This document shows, piece by piece, positions 36,233 through 45,074 of a DNA stretch of 64,000 nt (within the stretch, counting starts at the first letter, position 1; the number at the start of each line of letters is the position of its first letter). The position numbers and the translations under genes are program-made. This DNA comes from Formosa sp. L2A11 (GTDB lineage: Bacteria > Bacteroidota > Bacteroidia > Flavobacteriales > Flavobacteriaceae): the NCBI RefSeq assembly GCF_009796865.1, contig NZ_CP047028.1:1364001-1428000 (forward strand), written 5' to 3'. Below the pieces are notes generated by a model. That model searched no databases and had not been told where the DNA came from. It worked only from the letters and a program-made list of their open reading frames with translations.

Positions 36233-39154
36233 ATGTCAATGAAAAAGTTAATTATTGCTAGTGCCTTTTTAATGTGTATTACTATGTATGCACAACAACA
36301 TAAGCCACTACAAACTCCAAATCCAGAGCTTCAAAAAAAGTGGGTAGATAGTGTTTTTAATACACTAACATTAGACCAGAAAATTGGTCAGCTTTTTATG
36401 ATTCAGGCATACTCGAATAGAGATGCAAAGCAGACTGCTTTTATCAAAAAAATGATAAAAGAGTTTCAAATTGGAGGACTTATTTTTATGCAAGGTACTC
36501 CAGAAAAGCAAGTCGAACTTACTAACTTATATCAGTCTAAGTCTAATATTCCTTTACTTATCGGATTCGATGGAGAATGGGGACTGGATATGCGATTAAA
36601 AAATACATTCCGTTATCCGTGGAATATGACCTTAGGAGCTGTAGAAGACACTGCCTTAATTGAAGAATTTGGAAAACAATTAGGGATACATTGTAAGCGC
36701 GTTGGGATTCATATTAATTTTGCTCCAGTTGTAGATATTAATACAAATCCAGAAAATCCTATTATAGGAAATCGTTCTTTTGGAGAAGATAAATATAACG
36801 TTACCGAAAAAGCAATTGCGTTTATTAAAGGTATGCAAAGTATGGGCGTACTTGCCAATGCAAAACATTTTCCTGGACATGGAGATACATCTACAGACTC
36901 TCATAAAACCTTACCATATTTAGATTTTAGTATGGATCGTTTAGATTCAATTGAATTGTATCCGTATAAAAAATTATTTAAAACAGACCTCGCAAGTGTT
37001 ATGATTGCGCATTTAAATGTGCCTGCTTTAGAGCCTAAAGAAGGTGTTCCGACATCTGTTTCTTATAATGTAGTTACCAAACTCTTAAAAGAGAAAATGA
37101 ATTTTAAAGGTCTAATCTTTACAGATGCTTTAAACATGAAAGGTGCTGCAAATTATGCACAACCAGGAGATATTGATCTGGCTGCATTTGTTGCCGGAAA
37201 CGACATGCTTCTTATTCCGGAAGATGTGCAAGCTGCTGTTTTAAAATTAAAAGAGGCATTAAAAAATAATGTGATTACAGAATCGCGTTTAGATGAGTCT
37301 GTTCATAAAATATTAAACGCAAAATATTGGGCAGGATTAAATCATTTTACACCAATTAAAACCGTAAATATTAAGGAAGATATTATTACAGCAAAAGACA
37401 AAGTGTTGTATAGATCTTTAATGAAAGAGGCTGTAACGCTTGTTCAAAATAACAATGCAGCACTTCCTATTCAAGATTTGGTTAAGTCTAAAATTGCTTA
37501 TGTAAAATTAGGTGATTCTGATAATGAAAGCTTTGTAAATACATTGAAAAAATACACAGATGTCGATGAGGTTTCAGATGAAAACCTTCCGGGATTACTT
37601 AAAAAATTAGAAGCATATAATACGGTTGTTATTGGGGTTCATAAATCTAACGAGACACCTTGGAAAAGTTATAAAATGACTGGTGAGGAATTAACTTGGT
37701 TGCAAGAAATTTCAAAAACAAATAAGGTTATATTAGATGTTTTTGCTAGTCCGTATGCATTATTAAAAATTTCTGATTTTTCTAATATAGATGCCGTTAT
37801 GGTGTCTTATCAAAATAGTGAAGTGTCTCAAGAAATTTCTGCTCAAATGATTTTTGGAGCATTAGAAATTAAAGGGAAGTTACCGGTTTCTATAAATGAT
37901 ATATTTCCTGTAGGAACATGTGTAGAAACGCCTAATTTATTAAGATTGTCTTATACCATTCCTGAGGCTGTAGATATGGATAGTAATGTGCTTTCTAATA
38001 TAGATGCTATAACACAAATGGTGGTAGACTCTACTGTGGCTCCTGGCGGACAAGTATTAGTTGCTAGATATGGGAAAGTCATCTATCATAAAAGTTTTGG
38101 TTACCAAACTTACGCTAAAAAGCAAAAAGTAAAAGTTACAGATCTTTACGATTTAGCTTCGCTAACTAAAATATTAGGAGGTCTGCCTATGATTATGAAA
38201 AGCGAAGAATTAGGACTTTTAAATATAGATAGTACACTTGGCGAAATTTTACCATACCTAAAAGGGTCTAATAAAGATACCATTACCATTAAAGAAGCAC
38301 TGTCTCATAATGCAAAAATAAAACCTTGGATTCCGTATTATTTAGAGACTATAGATACGGTAACTAAAATTCCTTATAGCAAATATTATAGTAAAACTAA
38401 GAACAAGGATTTTTCTATTAAAGTTGCCGAAGATTTGTATTTAGTTAATTCGTACACAGATTCAATTTATAAAAAAATAGCAGAAGCACCACAAGAAACT
38501 AAAGCAGGTTATAAGTATAGTGGTTTGGTATTTTATTTATTCAAAAAGTATATAAAAGATACTTATGGAGAGGACATGGATGTTTTAGATGAAAAGGAAT
38601 TTTATAAACCTTTAGGGGCAAATACACTAACGTATAATCCTTTAAATAAATTTGATAAATCTGTAATTGCTCCAACAGAAGATGATGATTATTTTAGAAA
38701 TCAATTACTTCAAGGTTATGTGCATGATATGGGAGCTGCAATGATGAATGGCGTAAGTGGTAATGCAGGATTATTTAGTAATTCTAACGATGTTGCTAAG
38801 ATGATGCAAATGTATTTACAAGATGGATATTATGGCGGAAAACGCTATTATGAATCTAAAACCTTACATAAATTTAATCACAGATATTTCGAAAAAGAAG
38901 GCGTAAGACGAGGTCTTGGTTTCGATAAGCCTCAACTAGATCCAAAAATATTAGCAAGTAGTAAGTATGCGTCTTCAAATAGTTTTGGTCATTCAGGTTT
39001 TACCGGAACTTATGCGTGGGCAGATCCAGATACTGGTATTTTATATGTCTTTTTATCGAACAGAGTATATCCAACAATGGCAAATAATAAAATAGGCGAA
39101 AGAGATATTAGAACACGTATTCTTGATGTTATTTATGAAGCCATTTTAGAATAA
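36233..39154 (+). CDS. Secreted GH3 beta-N-acetylglucosaminidase fused to a serine beta-lactamase-like domain
   Basis: A 973-residue exported two-domain enzyme with a signal peptide (LIIASAFLMCITMYAQ). Residues ~35-370 are a NagZ-type GH3 domain with KHFPGHGDT at 211-219, H224 and the nucleophile D298 in IFTDALNMKGAAN, fitting cleavage of GlcNAc-MurNAc bonds. Residues ~370-570 resemble the GH3 C-terminal alpha/beta domain. Residues ~590-973 are a class C beta-lactamase/DD-peptidase-like serine hydrolase with S643-x-x-K646 (ASLTK) and HSG at 920-922. The third motif reads YSG (762-764) instead of YxN. It may act on both glycan and peptide of muropeptides. It lies between murQ and nagB. Confidence 0.92.
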   Translation: MSMKKLIIASAFLMCITMYAQQHKPLQTPNPELQKKWVDSVFNTLTLDQKIGQLFMIQAYSNRDAKQTAFIKKMIKEFQIGGLIFMQGTPEKQVELTNLYQSKSNIPLLIGFDGEWGLDMRLKNTFRYPWNMTLGAVEDTALIEEFGKQLGIHCKRVGIHINFAPVVDINTNPENPIIGNRSFGEDKYNVTEKAIAFIKGMQSMGVLANAKHFPGHGDTSTDSHKTLPYLDFSMDRLDSIELYPYKKLFKTDLASVMIAHLNVPALEPKEGVPTSVSYNVVTKLLKEKMNFKGLIFTDALNMKGAANYAQPGDIDLAAFVAGNDMLLIPEDVQAAVLKLKEALKNNVITESRLDESVHKILNAKYWAGLNHFTPIKTVNIKEDIITAKDKVLYRSLMKEAVTLVQNNNAALPIQDLVKSKIAYVKLGDSDNESFVNTLKKYTDVDEVSDENLPGLLKKLEAYNTVVIGVHKSNETPWKSYKMTGEELTWLQEISKTNKVILDVFASPYALLKISDFSNIDAVMVSYQNSEVSQEISAQMIFGALEIKGKLPVSINDIFPVGTCVETPNLLRLSYTIPEAVDMDSNVLSNIDAITQMVVDSTVAPGGQVLVARYGKVIYHKSFGYQTYAKKQKVKVTDLYDLASLTKILGGLPMIMKSEELGLLNIDSTLGEILPYLKGSNKDTITIKEALSHNAKIKPWIPYYLETIDTVTKIPYSKYYSKTKNKDFSIKVAEDLYLVNSYTDSIYKKIAEAPQETKAGYKYSGLVFYLFKKYIKDTYGEDMDVLDEKEFYKPLGANTLTYNPLNKFDKSVIAPTEDDDYFRNQLLQGYVHDMGAAMMNGVSGNAGLFSNSNDVAKMMQMYLQDGYYGGKRYYESKTLHKFNHRYFEKEGVRRGLGFDKPQLDPKILASSKYASSNSFGHSGFTGTYAWADPDTGILYVFLSNRVYPTMANNKIGERDIRTRILDVIYEAILE

Positions 39155-39213
39155 TAAATCAATACCATAAGAAAGTAGTAAAAGGAATAAAAATTTTATA
39201 AAAAAGGAATATT

Positions 39214-41145
39214 ATGCTAAACAGTAAGATTGACAAAGCCACCGGATTTGAAAAACGATTCGAAAATATAGGAACTGTAGTTTACGAAAATTCAATTTCA
39301 GGGTCAAAGGCTGTAGCAAAAGAAATAGCCGATTTAATAAAGGTTAAAGCTTCACAAAAACAACCTTGTATTTTAGGGTTGGCAACAGGATCTTCACCAA
39401 AAGGATTGTATGCAGAATTAGTACGTTTACACAAGGAAGAAGGTTTGAGTTTTAAAAATGTGATTTCATTTAATTTGGACGAATACTATCCTATGGAGCC
39501 AGACTCTGTGAATAGTTACGTGCGTTTTATGAAGGAATTATTGTTTAATCAAGTCGATATTTTACCTGAAAATTGCCATGTTCCAGACGGAACCTTAACT
39601 AAAGCAGAAATTGCTAGTTATTGTAACGATTACGAAGCAAAAATTGAAGCATTAGGAGGTCTTGATTTACAGATTTTAGGTATTGGAGGAAATGGACATA
39701 TTGGTTTTAACGAATCGGGATCGTTACAGAATTCTAAAACCAGATTAGTCGCTCTAGATCATATTACAAGAGTTGCCGCGAGTAGCGATTTCTTAGGCTT
39801 AAATAATACACCAAGAACCGCAATTACGTTAGGAGTAAAAATGATAATGGAAGCCCAACGTGTTATTTTAATGGCTTGGGGAGAAGGGAAATCTAACATT
39901 ATAAAACAATCTGTAGAAGGTCAAGTCACGAACCTTGTACCAGCATCATTTTTACAAGAACATGACAATGTGACATTTGTATTAGATAAAGAAGCGTCTT
40001 CTAAATTAACACGTATTAATACGCCTTGGTTAGTCGAAAAAATAAGTTGGAGCGATAAACTTATTCGTAAAGCGGTTTTAGGTTTAGCACAACATTTAAA
40101 GAAACCTATTTTAATGTTAACAGATGCCGATTATATTGAAAACGGTATGAGTGATTTGTTAGCCGATTCTGGACCGGCTTACGATATTAATATTAAAATC
40201 TTTAACAGATTACAAAATACCATTACAGGTTGGCCAGGAGGAAAGCCCAATGCAGACGATTCTAATCGTCCAGAACGTGCAGAACCTGCAAAGAAACGTG
40301 TGCTTATATTTAGTCCGCACCCGGATGATGATGTAATAAGTATGGGAGGAACCTTTAAGCGATTGCAAGTCCAAGGTCACGAAGTTCATATTGGTTATCA
40401 AACTTCAGGAAACATCGCTGTAACAGACGATGAAGCACTTCGTTTTGCTGGTTTTGTATGTGATTATAACGAGAAGTTCGGAATAAAAAACATAGAGGCA
40501 GAGAATATCTATAAAAAGGCATTAGCTTTTTTGGAAAATAAGAAAGGAAGTGAGATTGATATTGAAGAAGTAGTAAGATATATAAAAGGATTAATACGAA
40601 AAGGAGAAGCGCATGCTGCCGCTAAGTTTATAGGTCTTCCGGATTTACATATTCATTTTATGGAATTACCATTTTATGAAACTGGAGCAATCGAGAAAAA
40701 TCCTTTAGGGAAAGAAGATATTGAAATTACTATGGCGTTAATCGATAAGATTAAACCACATCAAATCTATGCAGCAGGAGATTTAGCCGATCCGCACGGG
40801 ACACATAAAGTGTGTTTAGATGCTGTTTTTGCAGCTGTAAAAGCATTAAAACCTAAAAAGTATATGGACGACTGTTGGGTTTGGTTATACAGAGGTGCTT
40901 GGCAAGAATGGAGTGTAGACGAGATAGAAATGGCTGTACCAATGAGTCCAGACCAAGTGTTAGAAAAGCGTCATGGAATCTTTAAACATCAATCTCAAAA
41001 AGATGGAGTTGTGTTTTTAGGAACAGACAGTAGAGAATTTTGGCAACGTGCAGAAGATAGAAATAAAGAAACCGCAGAGGTTTATCATCAATTAGGATTG
41101 TCTCATTACGCAGCCATGGAAGCTTTTGTAAGATGGCATTTTTAA
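39214..41145 (+). CDS. nagB: Glucosamine-6-phosphate deaminase fused to a PIG-L-type deacetylase domain
   Basis: A 643-residue two-domain cytosolic protein. Residues ~15-265 are NagB, which converts GlcN-6P to fructose-6-P and ammonia: LATGSSPKGLYAEL, VISFNLDEYYPM and LGIGGNGHIGFNESGS are the phosphate, catalytic Asp and His/Glu regions. After a linker, residues ~360-640 form a PIG-L/LmbE zinc deacetylase-like domain with the HPDDD motif at 369-373 and DPHGTH as the distal metal site. The family usually acts on N-acetylglucosaminyl groups, so one chain could deacetylate GlcNAc-6P and then deaminate it; this is an inference. It is the last gene of the locus. Confidence 0.93.
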   Translation: MLNSKIDKATGFEKRFENIGTVVYENSISGSKAVAKEIADLIKVKASQKQPCILGLATGSSPKGLYAELVRLHKEEGLSFKNVISFNLDEYYPMEPDSVNSYVRFMKELLFNQVDILPENCHVPDGTLTKAEIASYCNDYEAKIEALGGLDLQILGIGGNGHIGFNESGSLQNSKTRLVALDHITRVAASSDFLGLNNTPRTAITLGVKMIMEAQRVILMAWGEGKSNIIKQSVEGQVTNLVPASFLQEHDNVTFVLDKEASSKLTRINTPWLVEKISWSDKLIRKAVLGLAQHLKKPILMLTDADYIENGMSDLLADSGPAYDINIKIFNRLQNTITGWPGGKPNADDSNRPERAEPAKKRVLIFSPHPDDDVISMGGTFKRLQVQGHEVHIGYQTSGNIAVTDDEALRFAGFVCDYNEKFGIKNIEAENIYKKALAFLENKKGSEIDIEEVVRYIKGLIRKGEAHAAAKFIGLPDLHIHFMELPFYETGAIEKNPLGKEDIEITMALIDKIKPHQIYAAGDLADPHGTHKVCLDAVFAAVKALKPKKYMDDCWVWLYRGAWQEWSVDEIEMAVPMSPDQVLEKRHGIFKHQSQKDGVVFLGTDSREFWQRAEDRNKETAEVYHQLGLSHYAAMEAFVRWHF

Positions 41146-41167
41146 TAAAATTTTAAACATAATGAAT

Positions 41168-41199
41168 AAAAAAATCGAGGTTTTAGCCTCGATTTTTTT
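41168..41199. terminator. Bidirectional terminator between nagB and nadD
   Basis: A 13-bp perfect stem (41168-41180 less the first bases, AAAAATCGAGG/CCTCGATTTTT) with a 6-base loop and runs of A and T on both sides; it overlaps the nadD stop. Confidence 0.85.
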
Positions 41200-41776
41200 A
41201 TTTATAAAAATTCATAATATCTATATAGTTCCAGACAGGTTCTGGGAGTAAAGGCTTGCAGTTCCTTCCGTCTCGTATTGCTTGTCTTATAAATGTTGAA
41301 GAAATTTCTACAACAGGAGCGTCTATACGGTGTATTTTAGGATGACTTAAAAGCTTGTTTTCTGTTTTACCTTCAGAAATTCTAGGATAGACATAAATGT
41401 TATGGTTTTCTAAAATGATATCATTGTTTTTCCATTTATGAAATCCTTTCAAATTATCTTCACCCATAATTAATGAAAATTCATAATTAGGATGTTTTTC
41501 TATAAGATATGTTAGTGTATCAATCGTATAATTGGGCTGTGGTAAGTTAAATTCTATATCACTAGCATTTAGCTTATCGTAATCTTTAATAGCCTGATGC
41601 ACCATGTCTAACCGGTGGTGGTTGTCTAAAAGTGTACTTTTCTTTTTAAAGGGATTATGTGGTGTAACAATAATCCAAACTTGGTCTAAGTCGCTATATT
41701 CTGCCATGTGATTGGCAATAATTAAATGCCCCGCATGAATAGGATTAAAAGTACCAAAATAAAGCCCGATCTTCAT
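41198..41776 (-). CDS. nadD: Nicotinate-nucleotide adenylyltransferase
   Basis: A 192-residue enzyme that adenylates nicotinate mononucleotide to deamido-NAD. It has the nucleotidyltransferase signature GTFNPIHAGHLIIANH (8-23) and the closing ISSTFIRQAIRDGR motif; the substrate-binding FSLIMGEDNLKGFHKWKN is standard. It starts 6 bases after the gmk stop, in a yicC-gmk-nadD order common in flavobacteria. Confidence 0.95.
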   Translation of the reverse strand: MKIGLYFGTFNPIHAGHLIIANHMAEYSDLDQVWIIVTPHNPFKKKSTLLDNHHRLDMVHQAIKDYDKLNASDIEFNLPQPNYTIDTLTYLIEKHPNYEFSLIMGEDNLKGFHKWKNNDIILENHNIYVYPRISEGKTENKLLSHPKIHRIDAPVVEISSTFIRQAIRDGRNCKPLLPEPVWNYIDIMNFYK

Positions 41777-41782
41777 AAATTA

Positions 41783-42358
41783 TTAGTCTTTATTTATAAA
41801 ATCAAATACTACTTTTTCTGCTTCAGTAAGTGCATGCTCTAATGTGTCGTTTTCAATAATACAATCAAAAAGAGGTGCTGTAGCTAATTCTGCAGATGCT
41901 TTTGCAACACGCATATTTATTTTATCTTCAGTTTCTGTTTTACGCTTTTTTAAACGAATTTTCAACTCGTCTATACTTGGTGGTTTTACAAAAATAGAAA
42001 GTGTTTCTTCTGGAAATTTACGTTTTATACGCAGTCCTCCAGAGACATCAATATCAAAAATAACATGTTTACCTTGTGCCCAAATACGCTCTACTTCGGT
42101 TTTTAAAGTACCGTAAAAATTATCTCGGTAGACTTCTTCCCATTCTAAGAAAGCATCTGTTTTAATATTATTTTTAAATTCTTCTAACGATAAAAAATAA
42201 TAATCTTTAGCGTGTTCTTCTGTACCGCGTTTTTCGCGAGAGGTTGCCGAAATTGAGAATTCTAAATTCAATTTTTCTATTCCTAGAAGGTGCCTCACTA
42301 TAGTTGTTTTTCCTGAACCAGACGGTGCTGAAAACACGATAAGTTTCCCTTTAGACAT
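41783..42358 (-). CDS. gmk: Guanylate kinase
   Basis: A 191-residue nucleoside monophosphate kinase making GDP from GMP. The P-loop APSGSGKTT is at 11-19, the GMP-binding SATSREKRGTEEHAKDYYFLS follows, and the lid region IRLKKRKTETEDKINMR is present. It starts 1 base past the yicC stop and leads into nadD, so all three share a transcript. Confidence 0.96.
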   Translation of the reverse strand: MSKGKLIVFSAPSGSGKTTIVRHLLGIEKLNLEFSISATSREKRGTEEHAKDYYFLSLEEFKNNIKTDAFLEWEEVYRDNFYGTLKTEVERIWAQGKHVIFDIDVSGGLRIKRKFPEETLSIFVKPPSIDELKIRLKKRKTETEDKINMRVAKASAELATAPLFDCIIENDTLEHALTEAEKVVFDFINKD

Positions 42359-42359
42359 G

Positions 42360-43217
42360 CTATAAAACGTTTAAAAGTTGTTCTTTAATTTTTTCTAATT
42401 CGTCTTTCATTTGCACAACTAATTTTTGCATAGGTGCATAATTACTTTTAGAACCAATGGTGTTAATTTCACGTCCAAGTTCTTGACCAATAAATCCTAG
42501 TTTTTTTCCGTTAGAGTCTTCAGAGTTTAAAGAAGATGTGAAATAGTCTAGATGATTTTTTAATCGTACTTTTTCTTCTGTGATATCATATTTTTCAATA
42601 TAATATACTAATTCTTGTTCAAATCTGTTTTCGTCAACTTTCTCTTTTAGGTCTTCTACACCTTTGCGTAAGCGCTCTCTAACAGCTTCAATACGTTCTG
42701 GGTCTATTGTTATTACTTGTTCTAAAAGATCTTCTATAATTGCTATTCTTTTCTTAAAATCTGCTTCTAAAACTTTACCTTCATCTAAGCGATAGTCACT
42801 AATATGATTTAATGCTGCATGGATTTCTTTTAAAATGGTTGCCCATTCATTTTCGTCCATATCTTCACGTTCTGTGCTTAATGCATCAGGAAAACGAACA
42901 GCCATTTTAAGTAGTTCGGTTTCATCACCATCAACTATATCTCGAAGTTGTTTTAAGTATTCTTTTACAACAGGTTTGTTTATTTGAGTAGAGGTTTCTT
43001 CTCCTGTTATTTCAACAAAAATTGAAAAATCTATTTTTCCACGTACTAGTTTATCTGCAATAAGCTTGCGTAAATTCAATTCTTTTTCTCTGTAAAAAGA
43101 AGGCATTCGCGTATTCAAATCTAAGTTTTTACTGTTCAGTGATTTTATTTCTATAGAAATTTTTTTGGTAGGTAATTGTATCACAGATTTACCGTAACCT
43201 GTCATTGAATATATCAT
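42360..43217 (-). CDS. YicC-family endoribonuclease-like protein
   Basis: A 285-residue YicC/YloC protein. The N-terminal MIYSMTGYGKSVIQL and the internal VEIKSLNSKNLDLNTRMP region, with the C-terminal FIGQELGREINTIGSKSNYAPMQKLVVQMKDELEKIKEQLLNV end, are the family signatures. E. coli YicC has been reported as an endoribonuclease; that activity is taken from the family, not the sequence. It is first in a yicC-gmk-nadD operon, with a -7 box at 43239-43246. Confidence 0.94.
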   Translation of the reverse strand: MIYSMTGYGKSVIQLPTKKISIEIKSLNSKNLDLNTRMPSFYREKELNLRKLIADKLVRGKIDFSIFVEITGEETSTQINKPVVKEYLKQLRDIVDGDETELLKMAVRFPDALSTEREDMDENEWATILKEIHAALNHISDYRLDEGKVLEADFKKRIAIIEDLLEQVITIDPERIEAVRERLRKGVEDLKEKVDENRFEQELVYYIEKYDITEEKVRLKNHLDYFTSSLNSEDSNGKKLGFIGQELGREINTIGSKSNYAPMQKLVVQMKDELEKIKEQLLNVL

Positions 43218-43238
43218 AAACTATAATTAAAAGTTATA

Positions 43239-43246
43239 CAAAGGTA
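43239..43246 (-). promoter_or_regulatory. Bacteroidota -7 box (TACCTTTG) for yicC-gmk-nadD
   Basis: TACCTTTG on the minus strand, 21 bases before the yicC ATG. Confidence 0.5.
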
Positions 43247-43305
43247 GTTAAACTTAAGCGTATAGAAAATTCTAAAATTGATAAGAGTACACCGTTTTAT
43301 TTTTT

Positions 43306-43313
43306 TATTTTTG
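43306..43313 (+). promoter_or_regulatory. Bacteroidota -7 box (TATTTTTG) for the thioesterase gene
   Basis: TATTTTTG ends 17 bases before the ATG at 43331; it is divergent from the yicC promoter. Confidence 0.5.
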
Positions 43314-43330
43314 AAATAAATATAATAGAT

Positions 43331-43810
43331 ATGTATACAAAGCAATTTGAAATTCGTTGGAGTGATATTGATGCTAATCGCCATTTAGCAAATTCTGCTT
43401 ACACCAATTTTATGAGTCATACACGTATGGCATTTTTGTTAGAAAGTGGATTTTCTGCTAAAGACATGGCGAAACATAATATTGGACCCGTTGTTTTTTA
43501 CGAGCATATGTATTATTTTAAAGAAGCTTTTTTAGGACAACCAATTACAGTAGGACTAGAAGTATCTGGAATAAGTGCCGATGGAAGATTTTTTAAATTC
43601 GAACATAATTTTTATAATGAAACCGGAGAAAATATTGCGCACTGCGAAATGTTAGGCGGTTGGATTGATTTAAAGGAAAGAAAATTAACTTCACTACCGG
43701 AAGTGTTATTAACCTTAGCTAATTCGTTCCCTAAAACAGAAGATTTTAAAGTGCTTACAAAAGCAGATACTAGAGTCTTTAATAAAGTACCGAAGCCTTT
43801 AAAAAAGTAA
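43331..43810 (+). CDS. Acyl-CoA thioesterase of the 4HBT hot-dog family
   Basis: A 159-residue hot-dog-fold thioesterase. The opening FEIRWSDIDANRHLANSAYTNFMSHTR carries the conserved Asp/Asn/His pattern of the 4-hydroxybenzoyl-CoA thioesterase (YbgC-like) group. It probably hydrolyses an acyl-CoA or acyl-ACP; the chain specificity cannot be told. It has its own promoter and is convergent with the DMT transporter gene, with the two stops one base apart. Confidence 0.88.
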   Translation: MYTKQFEIRWSDIDANRHLANSAYTNFMSHTRMAFLLESGFSAKDMAKHNIGPVVFYEHMYYFKEAFLGQPITVGLEVSGISADGRFFKFEHNFYNETGENIAHCEMLGGWIDLKERKLTSLPEVLLTLANSFPKTEDFKVLTKADTRVFNKVPKPLKK

Positions 43811-43811
43811 A

Positions 43812-44696
43812 CTATTTAGGCTTTTTTGTAACTAAATAAACGCCTGTAAAAATTAGAATTGCTGTTATTATTTTTACAATGTTAAGGTTGTCACTTCCTA
43901 TAATTAAAGCAAAAATTGCTGCAATTACAGGTTGTATGTATACAAATGTGCTTGCTGTAGAGGCTTTTAATTGGGTAAGTCCTAATATGTTTAATAAGTA
44001 GGCACCAAAGGTTGCGAAAAACACAACAAAGAAGGCAGAAAAAGCAATGTAAGGTGTAAAGGTGTGCCATTGTACTTCTCTAAATTCCTGAAACCCGAAT
44101 GGAGTTGTAAGTATTAATCCTAGTAGAAAAAGCCATTTTATAATAGTGAAAGGGTGATATTTTCCTGTTAATTTTTTTGCTATAATAAGATACACGCTAA
44201 AAGCTGTTGCATTTAGTAAAATGAGACAATTTCCTAAGAAAATATTGTCTGCGGGATGAATAGATTTACCATAAATACTTAAAATTATAGCTCCCGAAAA
44301 GCCTAAAAATATTCCTAGAATTTTTAAAGGTGTAATTTTTTCTTTTAAATAAATTGAAGATAAAACCAGTACAACAATGGGTGTAACTGTAGCTATTACA
44401 GAAGCATGTATTGGCGTTGTGTATTCTAACCCTTTAAAAAAGGAAAGCATATTTAAGCACATTCCAAAGAATGCAGCTGCTAGAAAAGTTAGGTAGTCTT
44501 TTTTATCTATTTTTTCTTTAGGCATAAATAAGCCGAAGAACCAAAGTAGGCAAGTTGTTCCTAATAGTCTAAGCAAGATAAAACCAAAAGGTTTTATGTA
44601 GCCTGCATCTATTACATCGTTAGCAAATGAATAATTTAGCCCGTAAAAAACCTGAACTAAGAAAAGTGCAATTAAGGCTAATATCCGTTTATTCAT
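43812..44696 (-). CDS. EamA/DMT-superfamily permease
   Basis: A 294-residue inner-membrane exporter-type protein with ten helices in two EamA repeats (LALIALFLVQVFYGLNYSFAN start; second repeat from IFLGNCLILLNATAFSVYLIIAKK). The start at 44696 is chosen since MNKRILALI begins the first helix and overlaps the upstream stop by 8 bases (ATGAATAA); an upstream in-frame ATG adds eight residues. The substrate is unknown. It is coupled to an ArsC/Spx-like gene. Confidence 0.88.
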   Translation of the reverse strand: MNKRILALIALFLVQVFYGLNYSFANDVIDAGYIKPFGFILLRLLGTTCLLWFFGLFMPKEKIDKKDYLTFLAAAFFGMCLNMLSFFKGLEYTTPIHASVIATVTPIVVLVLSSIYLKEKITPLKILGIFLGFSGAIILSIYGKSIHPADNIFLGNCLILLNATAFSVYLIIAKKLTGKYHPFTIIKWLFLLGLILTTPFGFQEFREVQWHTFTPYIAFSAFFVVFFATFGAYLLNILGLTQLKASTASTFVYIQPVIAAIFALIIGSDNLNIVKIITAILIFTGVYLVTKKPK

Positions 44697-45042
44697 GTAT
44701 CGCGGCTTTAGCTGCTGCAACGATTTTTTTGCTATTTCCTATAAATATATGTGCGTTGTAAATTAATACAGGACGACTTAGAAAGGTATAATGTTCAAGG
44801 ATGTAGTTTTTGTAATCAGCTTCAGTTAAAGTCTGATTTTTTAAATCCATTTCTTTATATAGTTTAGCCCGCTTACTAAATAAGGCTTCGTAACTGTTAG
44901 ATAATTTGTGCATTTCTTCTAATTGAGAAACAGTAATAGGCGTTGTTTTAATGTCTTGAAGAACGACGTCTTGAGGCAATTCTAATTCCTTAATAATACG
45001 CATACAAGTATTACAAGTCTTTAAATAATATATTTTTTTCAT
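44689..45042 (-). CDS. ArsC/Spx-family thioredoxin-fold protein
   Basis: A 117-residue protein of the arsenate reductase-like (ArsC/YffB/Spx) group. It has an N-terminal CNTC (10-13 region, KTCNTCMRIIKEL), and FLSRPVLIYNAHIFIG matches the family's conserved RP...V motif with substrate-site arginine. Whether it reduces arsenate is doubtful: a second, more canonical arsC is at 54042. It overlaps the DMT permease start by 8 bases. Confidence 0.82.
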   Translation of the reverse strand: MKKIYYLKTCNTCMRIIKELELPQDVVLQDIKTTPITVSQLEEMHKLSNSYEALFSKRAKLYKEMDLKNQTLTEADYKNYILEHYTFLSRPVLIYNAHIFIGNSKKIVAAAKAAIHE

Positions 45043-45074
45043 AAAGAATGCTTTAGAGTTTTGTAAAACGTTTA

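Noticed and set aside
39658..39720. Loss of a catalytic Asp in the NagB half (GGNGHIGFNE)
   Set aside because: Asn at this position is also found in other bona fide NagB proteins such as the Bacillus form, so it is not a defect.
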